A stretch of 64,000 nt of DNA, from assembly GCF_900094565.1 (NCBI RefSeq), contig NZ_FMAF01000003.1:434001-498000 (forward strand). Direction: 5' to 3'. Under the pieces are notes generated by a model, which was given only the letters and a program-made list of their open reading frames with translations, ran no database searches and was not told the origin of the DNA. Positions 41,772-49,949 of this stretch are shown piece after piece. Source of the stretch: Martinezella lusitana (GTDB taxonomy: Bacteria > Pseudomonadota > Alphaproteobacteria > Rhizobiales > Rhizobiaceae). Position 1 is the stretch's first letter; the number at the start of each line of letters is the position of its first letter. The translations under genes were made by a program, and so were the position numbers.

Positions 41772-43154
41772 ATGCCCTTGCAGATCGACCGCCGTCTCCT
41801 GCCCTTCATCGCACTCGCGGGCCTATCGCTCGCGAGTGCGGCCATTGGCGCGGCAAGCAAGCCGGTCGCCAATGCTGCCGCCACGGACGGCTATGACAGC
41901 CCGGCGCCGCTGAGTGCCGTCGCCCAGCTCGGCAAGCAGCTCTTTTTCGATCCGACGCTATCGGGCGGCGGCCAGATGTCCTGCTCCACCTGCCACGATC
42001 CCGGCAATCATTATGCGCCCGCCAACGATCGCGCCGTGCAGCTCGGCGGCCCGCATCTCGACCAGCCGGGCATCCGCACCGTGCCGAGCCTCGCTTACAA
42101 GATGTCGACGCCTTCCTTCTCGGTCGGGGCTGAAAGCGCTGCCGACGAGGCTGCCGAAGCCGCGCCGATGACCGAAGCTTCAGGCGTAGCACTCGCCAAC
42201 GCGCCGGCGGCCATAGCCGGGCCGCTGACGGCGCAAGCCGTCGTCAAGGCCGATTCGACCGCTCCGGATCTAGTGCCGCAAGGCGGAATGTTCTGGGATG
42301 GACGCGTGGATTCGCTGGAAGAGCAGGCTTTGCAACCGATGATCTCACCGTTCGAAATGGCGAATGTGGATGCGGCCACCGTCTATGCGAAGCTGAAGAA
42401 AGGCTACGGCAAGGACATCTCCGCACTCTTCGGCAAGAATATCCTCGACGATCAGGACATGACAATCGCCGAAATCGGCTTCGCCCTTGCCCGCTACCAG
42501 ATCGAGGAGCCGTCCTTCCATCCCTATACGAGCAAATATGATTATTACCTTCGCGGCAAGGCCGTGCTCACGGATGCGGAAGCACGGGGATTGAAGCTGT
42601 TCGATGATCCGAACAAGGGCAATTGCGCCTCGTGTCACCTCGACAAGATGACCGGCGACGGACAGATGCCGAACTTCACGGATTTCGAATTCGAAGCCCT
42701 GGGAGCGCCGCGCAATCCGGCCATTCCGGCCAATGCCGATCCGAACTACGACGATACCGGCATTTGTGGCCCGCTGCGCAATGACACCTATTCCGCCCAG
42801 CCGCAGAATTGCGGGCTGTTCAAGACGCCGACATTGCGCAACGTCGCCGCTCGCCACGTCTTCTTCCACAATGGCGTCTATCGCACGCTCGAGGACGTGA
42901 CGCGCTTCTACGTCAAGCGCGACACCAATCCTGAGGAGATCTATCCGAAGGATGCCGGTGGCAAGGTGATGAAATACAACGATCTGCCTGAGCAGTACCG
43001 GGCCAATATCGACGTCATCGACGCGCCGATGAACCGCAAGCTCGGCGACGCACCGGCGCTCAACGACGTCGAGATCGCCGATGTCATCGCATTCCTGAAG
43101 ACGCTGACGGACGGTTACGACCCTGCGAAGGAAAGTGTGAAGGCGGCGAATTAA
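41772..43154 (+). CDS. Di-heme cytochrome c peroxidase family protein
   Basis: 460 residues with a signal peptide (cut near residue 28). Two c-type haem sites: CSTCH (71-75) and CASCH (285-289). The family stretches MFWDGRVDSLEEQALQPM and FKTPTLRNVAARHVFFHNG are clear. Such periplasmic enzymes reduce H2O2 or act as MauG-like oxidases. Unusual is an Ala-rich insert (about residues 119-166) between TPSF and MFWDGR, where relatives usually have a short loop. It is close behind the phosphoesterase gene, likely one operon, and convergent with the next gene with a 4-base overlap. Confidence 0.9.
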   Translation: MPLQIDRRLLPFIALAGLSLASAAIGAASKPVANAAATDGYDSPAPLSAVAQLGKQLFFDPTLSGGGQMSCSTCHDPGNHYAPANDRAVQLGGPHLDQPGIRTVPSLAYKMSTPSFSVGAESAADEAAEAAPMTEASGVALANAPAAIAGPLTAQAVVKADSTAPDLVPQGGMFWDGRVDSLEEQALQPMISPFEMANVDAATVYAKLKKGYGKDISALFGKNILDDQDMTIAEIGFALARYQIEEPSFHPYTSKYDYYLRGKAVLTDAEARGLKLFDDPNKGNCASCHLDKMTGDGQMPNFTDFEFEALGAPRNPAIPANADPNYDDTGICGPLRNDTYSAQPQNCGLFKTPTLRNVAARHVFFHNGVYRTLEDVTRFYVKRDTNPEEIYPKDAGGKVMKYNDLPEQYRANIDVIDAPMNRKLGDAPALNDVEIADVIAFLKTLTDGYDPAKESVKAAN

Positions 43155-44314
43155 GCCGCTTTTTCAACGGCTTCTCCGGGCTGGGTCTGAAACTCGACGC
43201 GATCCCGCCCGTTGCGCTTGGCGCGATAAACGGCTTCGTCGGCTCTTTCCAGGAGCCGTTCGAGGCTGTTGCGGCCCTCGGCAATACCGATCGACAAAGT
43301 CGGCGAGACCTGTAGGTCGCTTTCCCGCGACATGGCATCGGCGAAGGCTGCACGAATGCGTTGCGCCAGTCGCACCGCCTCGTCCGCCGTGGTGTATTCG
43401 ACGACGAGCACGAATTCATCCCCGCCCTGACGTGCCACGATCCCTCGGACGCCAAGCTGCGATTTCGCCACCTGCACGAAGAGACTGAGGATGCGATCCC
43501 CCACCGCATGGCCATGGCTGTCGTTGAGCGTTTTGAAATGATCGATGTCGATCAGGAACACGGCAACGGGCAGCCTTCCGGCCAGCCGCGTATAGGCGCT
43601 GGCAAGACCGCTGCGGTTCATCGCGCCGGTCAGAGGATCGTGATGGGCAAGCTCGATCAGCTTGTTGCGGTTGCGTTCGGAAGCCATCAGAACAATGGTA
43701 ATGCCGCGCAGGCAGATGAAAACCGCGGCCGTCAGCGCCAGCCATTGATCGCCGCTGGGTTTGTCGAACAGGCCGTCGCCATCCAGCCGGCCCAGGAGGG
43801 CAAGCGTTGCCCGTCCCGCAAAGATCAACGATGTCGGGGCAAAAAGGCCAACGAGGATCCAGCCGGAAACCAAAGTCTCGCGCCGGACAAGCCTGTATCC
43901 CTCGCGCATGATCGCGAGATCACAGAAACTGAAGACGAAGGAGAGATAGGCGATGCGCGGCAAATAGCTGGCGCCGTCATCGAAAACGAGAAACAAGGGC
44001 AATGAGCCGATGGCGATGACGGCAGCATAGCCCCGTAAATTGATGTGTTTTCCGGCAAAGATCTTGATAGCCGCGAGCAAGGCTATGTAACCCGCCAGCG
44101 TCAGGCTGTTCGCCACGCCGACCGTTATGAAATCCGGAGCGATATCGCGCAAGGCAACGCCGAGAGAGCCAAGGCCCAACAGCACATTGCTTCCGCCCCA
44201 CCACAGAGGCCAGCGTTCGAACCGTCCCGTCGCAAACGCGAGAAGCTGCACGCAGCCCAGCACAAGACAAGCGAAACCACAGACAACATAGATCGTCCGC
44301 AGATCCAGCACCAT
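43151..44314 (-). CDS. Membrane diguanylate cyclase
   Basis: 387 residues. An N-terminal region of six or seven helices (about 5-210) is followed by one GGDEF domain (about 220-375). The active motif RQGGDEFVLVVE is intact, with DHFKTLNDSHGHAVGD before it, so the protein should make c-di-GMP from GTP. No RxxD inhibitory site is obvious before the motif. It is monocistronic. Confidence 0.92.
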   Translation of the reverse strand: MVLDLRTIYVVCGFACLVLGCVQLLAFATGRFERWPLWWGGSNVLLGLGSLGVALRDIAPDFITVGVANSLTLAGYIALLAAIKIFAGKHINLRGYAAVIAIGSLPLFLVFDDGASYLPRIAYLSFVFSFCDLAIMREGYRLVRRETLVSGWILVGLFAPTSLIFAGRATLALLGRLDGDGLFDKPSGDQWLALTAAVFICLRGITIVLMASERNRNKLIELAHHDPLTGAMNRSGLASAYTRLAGRLPVAVFLIDIDHFKTLNDSHGHAVGDRILSLFVQVAKSQLGVRGIVARQGGDEFVLVVEYTTADEAVRLAQRIRAAFADAMSRESDLQVSPTLSIGIAEGRNSLERLLERADEAVYRAKRNGRDRVEFQTQPGEAVEKAA

Positions 44315-44437
44315 GATGACGTCGTCCCTTGTCGACCCTCTGAGAGTTCGAGGATACGACAGGCCGCTTGCGGTTCTCTTAATTCAACATAGCAAATTGA
44401 GGCTGTCTCGCTGCGGTTTGCGAGGCAGCCTCGCATC

Positions 44438-45028
44438 TCAGGCGGCTCTTGCGACAGGCGGCTGGGCCAGCTTGCGACCACTGGCGACGATCATGCCGGC
44501 AGCGCCGTTGAGCCAGCCGTCCTTCAGTTCGAGGGCGAGGAAGCGCTCGCGCTGGAACGGGCCTGGCATCACCAGATGGCGGGTCTTTTCGGCAAAGAAG
44601 CCGAAACGCTCGTAATAGGGTGCATCGCCGACGAGCAGGATGGCGCCATGGCCGCGCTTCTTGGCTTCCAGGATGGCGGCGCGCATCAGCGCCGAGCCCA
44701 TACCCTTGCCTTCATACGCAGGATCGACGGCCAGCGGACCGAGCAGCAGCGCATCGACCGGACGGGTCTCGCGATCGACGCCAGCTTCGACGTTCCATAG
44801 GCGAACCGTGCCGATGATGTGGCCGGTGCGATCGCGCGCGACCAGTGCCAGACCTTCGGCCGGAACGCGGCCCCGGCGCAGCTTTTCCGACGACTTCTTG
44901 CGGCGGTCGGCGCCCATGGCGCGATCGAGCAGATTTTCGCGAGCAACGACGTCGCCTGCGTTTTCCAGGTCGAGTGTGAAAGTAGTGGGCGCAAAGAATG
45001 CGCGGACAGAATCAAGAACAGCGGCCAT
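44438..45028 (-). CDS. GNAT-family N-acetyltransferase (YhbS-like)
   Basis: 196 residues. The acetyl-CoA loop reads LAVDPAYEGKGMGSALMRAA (about 95-114), preceded by GTVRLWNVEAG and followed by VGDAPYYERFGF. YhbS-like GNATs acetylate small molecules or proteins; the substrate here is not readable. It lies 96 bases downstream of the ornithine decarboxylase gene on the same strand, so an amine or polyamine substrate is possible. Confidence 0.87.
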   Translation of the reverse strand: MAAVLDSVRAFFAPTTFTLDLENAGDVVARENLLDRAMGADRRKKSSEKLRRGRVPAEGLALVARDRTGHIIGTVRLWNVEAGVDRETRPVDALLLGPLAVDPAYEGKGMGSALMRAAILEAKKRGHGAILLVGDAPYYERFGFFAEKTRHLVMPGPFQRERFLALELKDGWLNGAAGMIVASGRKLAQPPVARAA

Positions 45029-45124
45029 CTCGGCCTCCCGTTGCCCAATACCGTTATCAGCGGTGGTGACAAATAATTGTGAGGGTGCCGCCCCGGCTGA
45101 TTACGGGGTCGGCAAAGTCAGACC

Positions 45125-46258
45125 TTAGATGATGTAGGCCTTCAGCGGATCGAAACCGTTGAACGCCACAGCCGAATAGGTCGTGGTGTAGGCGCCGGTG
45201 CCTTCGATCAGGACCTCGTCGCCGATGGTGAGCGTCACCGGCAGCGGATAGAGGTTCTTCTCGTAGAGCACGTCAGCGGAATCGCAGGTCGGGCCGGCGA
45301 TGACGCAGGCTTCCATCTCGTCGCCGTCGCGCTCGGTGCGGATCGGGTAGCGGATCGCCTCGTCCATGGTTTCGGCGAGACCGCCGAACTTGCCGATGTC
45401 GAGGAAGACCCAGCGAGCGGCATCATTGTCCGACTTCTTCGAAATCAGGACGACTTCAGCCTTGATCACGCCGGCATTGCCGACCATGCCGCGGCCCGGC
45501 TCGATGATCGTGTGCGGGATCTGGTTGCCAAAATGGGCGCGCAGAGACGCAAAGATCGCCTTGCCATAGGCTTCGGCAGACGGAACGTCGCGCAAATACT
45601 TGGTCGGGAAACCGCCGCCCATGTTGACCATCTGCAGGTGGATGCCCTGCTTGGCCAGCGAGACGAAGACGCGCTTGGCATCGGCAAGAGCCGCATCCCA
45701 GGCATCGACCTTGGTCATCTGCGAGCCGACGTGGAAAGACACGCCGTAGGATTCCAGACCCAGCTGATGGGCATAGACGAGCACGTCGACAGCCATCTGC
45801 GGGACGCAGCCGAACTTGCGCGACAGCGGCCATTCGGCGCCTTCGCCATCCGTCAGGACGCGGCAGAACACACGGGCGCCGGGAGCGGCACGCGAAATCT
45901 TCTCGACTTCCTCGTGGCTGTCGACGGCGAAGAGGCTGATGCCGAGCGCATGCGCACGGGCGATATCGCGCTCCTTCTTGATCGTGTTGCCAAAGGAGAT
46001 GCGAGCAGCCGTCGCACCGGCGTCGAGCGCCATTTCGATTTCGGCGACGGACGCGCAATCGAAGTTGGAGCCGAGGCTTGCGAGCAGGCGCAGCACTTCC
46101 GGAGCCGGGTTGGCCTTGACGGCATAGTAGATGGCGCTGTCCGGCATGGCATGACGAAAGGCACGAAAATTGTCGCGGACGACATCGAGATCAACCACCA
46201 GGCAGGGACCGTCCGGACGTCGGGTAGCGAGAAAGTCGCGAATACGTTGCGTGGTCAT
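45125..46258 (-). CDS. Ornithine/lysine decarboxylase (alanine racemase fold)
   Basis: Decarboxylates ornithine to putrescine with PLP; rhizobial relatives also accept lysine. 377 residues, the fold III type. PLP lysine is Lys48 in YYAVKANPAPEVL; the glycine loop MVNMGGGFPTK, the EPGRGMVG phosphate-binding loop and the catalytic Cys325 in GPTCDSADVLY are all present. A long leader (46259 onward) with a speF-type RNA precedes it, so control is likely post-transcriptional by polyamines or ornithine. Confidence 0.95.
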   Translation of the reverse strand: MTTQRIRDFLATRRPDGPCLVVDLDVVRDNFRAFRHAMPDSAIYYAVKANPAPEVLRLLASLGSNFDCASVAEIEMALDAGATAARISFGNTIKKERDIARAHALGISLFAVDSHEEVEKISRAAPGARVFCRVLTDGEGAEWPLSRKFGCVPQMAVDVLVYAHQLGLESYGVSFHVGSQMTKVDAWDAALADAKRVFVSLAKQGIHLQMVNMGGGFPTKYLRDVPSAEAYGKAIFASLRAHFGNQIPHTIIEPGRGMVGNAGVIKAEVVLISKKSDNDAARWVFLDIGKFGGLAETMDEAIRYPIRTERDGDEMEACVIAGPTCDSADVLYEKNLYPLPVTLTIGDEVLIEGTGAYTTTYSAVAFNGFDPLKAYII

Positions 46259-46269
46259 GTCAATTCCCT

Positions 46270-46600
46270 TTCAATTCCAATAGCTCCGGGGAAAACCCAG
46301 AGGACAAAGGGCGACGCTCATTCGCTCAGGAACCAGCCGGTGGAGACCCCGGTACCGTGCAAATGCGCGAAGCGCGAATGATGAACGAGTGCCGCAAGCG
46401 GCGCTAATTCGCTTTGTCTGCCATGGATTGGAGGGATTATCCCAACCGCACTTCCGGCAATGAAGGTGTGCCTCTTCAGTAACCCCGGCTGATGGAAAGC
46501 CGGGAGAGAACAAAAAGGCCCGCACCGTCGTTGCTTTAGATGTCCTCGCATTTTTCGGTTGGCCGAAATAGCGACTGGAGGGGTTAGTTCCAGGTACCTT
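46270..46600 (-). ncRNA. speF-type leader RNA
   Basis: The leader of ornithine decarboxylase genes in alphaproteobacteria carries a conserved structured RNA, the speF motif. Position, strand and gene match. On the minus strand I see a 7-base perfect hairpin (arms 46498-46504 and 46484-46490), a small hairpin GAAG...CTTC (46462-46477), and a GC-rich block at 46518-46535. Ends are approximate. I recognise it from context and structure and could not run a covariance model. Open frames here are likely by-products of the structured RNA. Confidence 0.6.
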
Positions 46601-46728
46601 ACCGATTTTCTCACCACATCGAGGATCGGCGGACACCCACGGGCACGTGCGACTTTGGGCTGATCGGGAAATAGGTATATTCGCCGTCATAATCAAGAAA
46701 ATTTTTCACCCGCGTCCTAAAAAAATAA

Positions 46729-46755
46729 TTGAACAAACCGGCGGGTTTTGTTCAA
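46729..46755. promoter_or_regulatory. Perfect 9-base inverted repeat upstream of the LysR gene
   Basis: TTGAACAAA and TTTGTTCAA flank a 9-base spacer, 31 bases before the LysR start. The size and symmetry suit a LysR-type autoregulatory site or another dimeric regulator. It also sits at the far end of the ornithine decarboxylase leader and could serve both genes. Confidence 0.55.
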
Positions 46756-46786
46756 CATCCGGCAACAATTAACGGGAGACTTCACC

Positions 46787-47680
46787 ATGGACACGTTGAC
46801 CCGGATTCGCGCCTTTATCGACGTGGTCGAAGCCGAAGGATTTTCAGCGGCCGCGCGCAAGACCGGCCGCTCCAAGGCGCTTCTCTCCAAATATGTCCGT
46901 GAGCTCGAAGACGAGCTCGGGGCGCTGCTGCTCAACCGCACCACCCGCCAATTCTCCATGACCGAAGCCGGCCACACATATTATCGCACCGCCTCCGACA
47001 TCCTGAAGGAGATCGACAATCTCGCCGACCTCGTTCGCGAGAACAACCAGCAGCTCAAGGGACGGCTGCGCGTCTCGGTGCCGCGCACCTTCGTCGATGC
47101 CGAGGTCGGGCAATCACTGATCGATTTCGCCAAGGAAAATCCCGACCTCGCACTGGAAATCGCCGCCGACGACCGTTTCGTGGATCTGATCGAGGAAGGC
47201 TTCGATGTGGCCGTCCGCATCACAAAGCTCGAGGATTCCGGCATGATCGCCCGCAAGATTTCGGATTTCCGCGTGCATCTCTGCGCAACCCAGGAATTCC
47301 TCGATCGCTATCCGGCCTTGGAGCACCCGACCGATCTTGCACGAGTGCCTTTCATCATCGACAGCAACAACCGTTCGCAAGGCAATATTCGCTTCGTCGA
47401 TGCCGACAGTACCACCTTCAACGTCGCCATCACCGGCACGCTCGAGGTCAACAGTCCGCATGCGACTTTGCGAGCTGCCCTGAACAGTCTCGGCGTTGCC
47501 GTCGTTCCGGATTTCATCGGTCGCAAGGCGATCGAAAGCGGCCAATTGTTGACGCTGTTCAACGATTATCTTCCGACCGATCGCGGCATCTATGCGGTCT
47601 ATCCGCATCGCCGCTATCTCCCGGCCAAGGTGCGTATGTTTGTGGACTACCTGCATAACTGGTTCCGCAAGAATGGCTGA
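46787..47680 (+). CDS. LysR-family transcriptional regulator
   Basis: 297 residues. The N-terminal winged helix is FIDVVEAEGFSAAARKTGRS; the LysR pattern KYVRELEDELGALLLNRTTR follows, and a two-lobed substrate domain (about 90-295). The ATG at 46787 has GGGAGA about 6 bases upstream; an in-frame TTG at 46748 lies inside the palindrome. It is divergent from the ornithine decarboxylase transcription unit. Ligand and targets are unknown. Confidence 0.93.
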   Translation: MDTLTRIRAFIDVVEAEGFSAAARKTGRSKALLSKYVRELEDELGALLLNRTTRQFSMTEAGHTYYRTASDILKEIDNLADLVRENNQQLKGRLRVSVPRTFVDAEVGQSLIDFAKENPDLALEIAADDRFVDLIEEGFDVAVRITKLEDSGMIARKISDFRVHLCATQEFLDRYPALEHPTDLARVPFIIDSNNRSQGNIRFVDADSTTFNVAITGTLEVNSPHATLRAALNSLGVAVVPDFIGRKAIESGQLLTLFNDYLPTDRGIYAVYPHRRYLPAKVRMFVDYLHNWFRKNG

Positions 47681-47746
47681 GCGGCGCAGACGGGCCGGCC
47701 GGTCCCAATTCCGTCTTATTTTCTGACCAGAAGTCGAAGTGAATCA

Positions 47747-48430
47747 ATGCTCGCGAAACATATCGGACGCATGAGAAAATCCACGATTGTCCACACTGTC
47801 GCCCTCGCCGGGGGTCTGCTGCTCGCGCCCGCCGTGGTGTCGGCGCATCCGCATATTTTCGTGGAAGCGCGCCTGGAGGTTCTGGCCGGGCCGGACGGCA
47901 ACGTGCAGGAATTGCGCAACGTCTGGCGCTTCGATGAGGTGTTCTCCTCCTCCGTGCTGATGGACTTTGACAAGAACACCAATCTGAAGCTCGATCCCGA
48001 CGAGCTGAAGGAAGTCGGCAAGACGGTGCGCGATTCCCTCGCCGAGTACGAGTATTACACGAACCTGACGCTCAACGGCAAAACGATCAAGGTGGCCAAG
48101 CCTGACGTCATCAATGTCGATTATCGCGATGGTCAGCTTCTGATGTTCTTCGCCGTCAAGCCGTCCGAGCCGATGCCGCTGACGAAGGGCAATAAGCTCA
48201 GCTTCGGCATCTACGACCCGACACTCTACACATCGATCGACTTCCCGACCGACAAGGAACTGGTGACGGAGGGCGACGCCTTCAAAAGCTGCACGCACCA
48301 GGTCGTCCGCCCCAATCCGGACGAAGTCATCGCCGAAAACAAGACGACATTGACGGATGCCTTCTTCAACGATCCGACGGGAACGACCATGTCGAAGCTC
48401 TTCGCAACGCGGATAGACGTCCAATGCTGA
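47747..48430 (+). CDS. DUF1007 periplasmic protein
   Basis: 227 residues with a signal peptide (residues about 9-32, ending VVSA) followed by HPHIFVEARLEVLAGPDG, the HPH start of mature DUF1007 proteins and a possible metal site. The family is found beside NicO-type metal permeases, and here the next gene overlaps by 7 bases. A role as a periplasmic metal-binding partner is inferred. An ATG at 47771 would shorten the protein by eight residues and still leave the signal. Confidence 0.88.
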   Translation: MLAKHIGRMRKSTIVHTVALAGGLLLAPAVVSAHPHIFVEARLEVLAGPDGNVQELRNVWRFDEVFSSSVLMDFDKNTNLKLDPDELKEVGKTVRDSLAEYEYYTNLTLNGKTIKVAKPDVINVDYRDGQLLMFFAVKPSEPMPLTKGNKLSFGIYDPTLYTSIDFPTDKELVTEGDAFKSCTHQVVRPNPDEVIAENKTTLTDAFFNDPTGTTMSKLFATRIDVQC

Positions 48431-49539
48431 TTTCGAAACCATGGCGGTTGCTTCCAGTGGCAATGCTTGCCCTTCTCGCGGCAGCGGGGCTCGCGCATGC
48501 CACGGGATCCCCGCTGGGCATCGGCACGGCCGAACCGAGCTTCCAGCCGACGGGCGGCCCGCTGGCGCCCATCTTCCTTTATGTGAATTACGAGCAGCAG
48601 GCTTTCTACCGGGCTCTCACCAAATCGATCGAAGCGATGCGCCAGGACCCCTGGCAACTCTGGACGCTGATCGGTCTCTCCTTCGCCTATGGCATCTTCC
48701 ACGCGGCCGGCCCCGGCCACGGCAAGGCGGTCATCTCCTCCTACATGGTCGCCAATGAAATCGAGCTGAAGCGCGGCGTCGCCATCTCGTTCGTCTCCGC
48801 GCTCATCCAGGGCGTCGTCGCAGTCCTCGTGGTCGGAGCCGCTTATTTCGTCCTGCGCGGCTCCGGCATCACCATGACGATGGCCACCAACGCCATGGAG
48901 ATCGCGAGCTTCGTCATGGTCATCCTGTTCGGCGGCTGGCTTCTGTTTCGCAAGCTGCGCACGATGATCCGCAACAGGGCACAGTACCGCAAGGTCCAGC
49001 TGGCGACCTCCGCGGGCCCGATCGGCCTGGCGCTTTTCGAAGACGCCGCAACCGGCACGGGCCCCGCCAGAAGCCTTTCCCGCAGCCGCGCAGCTGCCAT
49101 GCCTGCCGCCGACGGCTATCAATGCTATGACCCCGCTCACGCGACAGGCGACGGCGCCTTCTGCGAGACCTGTGGCCATGCGCATCTTCCCGATCCGAAA
49201 ATGCTGTCGAACGAGCAGTTCAGCGCCCGTGAAGCAGTGTCGGCGATCATCGCTGTGGGTTTGCGGCCTTGCTCCGGCGCGCTGCTGGTCATGACCTTTT
49301 CGATGCTGAACGGTCTCTATCTCGGCGGGCTGCTATCGGTGCTCGCCATGTCGATCGGCACGGCGCTCACCGTCTCGCTGCTTGCCATCATCGCCGTTTT
49401 CGCGAAGGGTACCGCCGTGCGTTTCGCCGGCCGCGGTTCGAAGCTTTCGACATGGGTCGGCGATGGCATCGAAATTTTCGGTGCCTTGCTGGTCATCTGC
49501 ACCGGCGTCATCCTCCTCGGCGCCTCGTTGCAGACCTGA
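48424..49539 (+). CDS. NicO/RcnA-family nickel-cobalt transporter
   Basis: 371 residues. A leading hydrophobic segment (about 8-26) and six or more further helices. The motif HAAGPGHGKAVISSYMVANE is the metal-transport signature of NicO proteins, and VGLRPCSGALLVMTFSM is the second conserved block. A hydrophilic loop (about 190-255) holds CYDPAHATGDGAFCETCGHA, a Cys/His-rich stretch that could bind metal. Family members export or import Ni, Co or related metals. It overlaps the DUF1007 gene. Confidence 0.9.
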   Translation: MLISKPWRLLPVAMLALLAAAGLAHATGSPLGIGTAEPSFQPTGGPLAPIFLYVNYEQQAFYRALTKSIEAMRQDPWQLWTLIGLSFAYGIFHAAGPGHGKAVISSYMVANEIELKRGVAISFVSALIQGVVAVLVVGAAYFVLRGSGITMTMATNAMEIASFVMVILFGGWLLFRKLRTMIRNRAQYRKVQLATSAGPIGLALFEDAATGTGPARSLSRSRAAAMPAADGYQCYDPAHATGDGAFCETCGHAHLPDPKMLSNEQFSAREAVSAIIAVGLRPCSGALLVMTFSMLNGLYLGGLLSVLAMSIGTALTVSLLAIIAVFAKGTAVRFAGRGSKLSTWVGDGIEIFGALLVICTGVILLGASLQT

Positions 49540-49551
49540 CGGGAACCGAAC

Positions 49552-49767
49552 CTACAGGCCCTTGCGCCTTTGATAGCGAGCCCTGAGCCAGAACACGAAG
49601 AAGAAGGCCAGGATGACCAATACGCCGAAGCCGGTGCCGAGCCATGGCGAAATCGTTCCGAGCCAGACGATGACGTTCGGCATGAGATAGAGCACGGCTG
49701 TTGCGACCAGCAGAATAATACCGGCGGCGATCGCCGCCGAACGGGTGTCGCTTTTTCTGTCCGTCAA
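49552..49767 (-). CDS. Small two-helix membrane protein, unknown function
   Basis: 71 residues. A short charged start (MTDRKSDTRS), two hydrophobic helices (about 11-31 and 44-61) and a basic end (RARYQRRKGL) that would stay in the cytoplasm. I do not recognise the family. It is convergent with the NicO gene and has its own leader in a repeat-rich gap. Confidence 0.55.
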   Translation of the reverse strand: MTDRKSDTRSAAIAAGIILLVATAVLYLMPNVIVWLGTISPWLGTGFGVLVILAFFFVFWLRARYQRRKGL

Positions 49768-49829
49768 ATCGCCGATCCCTAGCGCGCCGTGAAATGTTTC
49801 GGCGAAGGCTTAGGCCAGCCGCCGATGAA

Positions 49830-49945
49830 AGGCAACGGTCCCAGAGCAATTCCAGCAAAAGTGCGCTGCGGCTTTCCGTCCGAAATTGCGTAAAAACAAT
49901 AGCATAGAGCGGTAAAGCGATCCCATGAAACGCTTTACCGCGCTG
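49830..49945. repeat. Rhizobial intergenic repeat with 11-base palindrome
   Basis: The stretch begins AGAGCAATTCCAGCAAAAG and continues with CGGCTTTCCGTCCGAAATTG and GCGTAAAAACAATAG, a pattern I know as a highly repeated intergenic sequence in Rhizobium and relatives. It ends with perfect 11-base arms GCGGTAAAGCG (49909-49919) and CGCTTTACCGC (49931-49941). The palindrome lies right after the TerB-like gene and could end its transcript. Confidence 0.65.
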
Positions 49946-49949
49946 TCCG

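Noticed and set aside
46271..46696. 141-codon minus-strand frame in the ornithine decarboxylase leader
   Set aside because: It overlaps the structured speF-type leader, has no recognisable domain, and its composition is unlike neighbouring genes.
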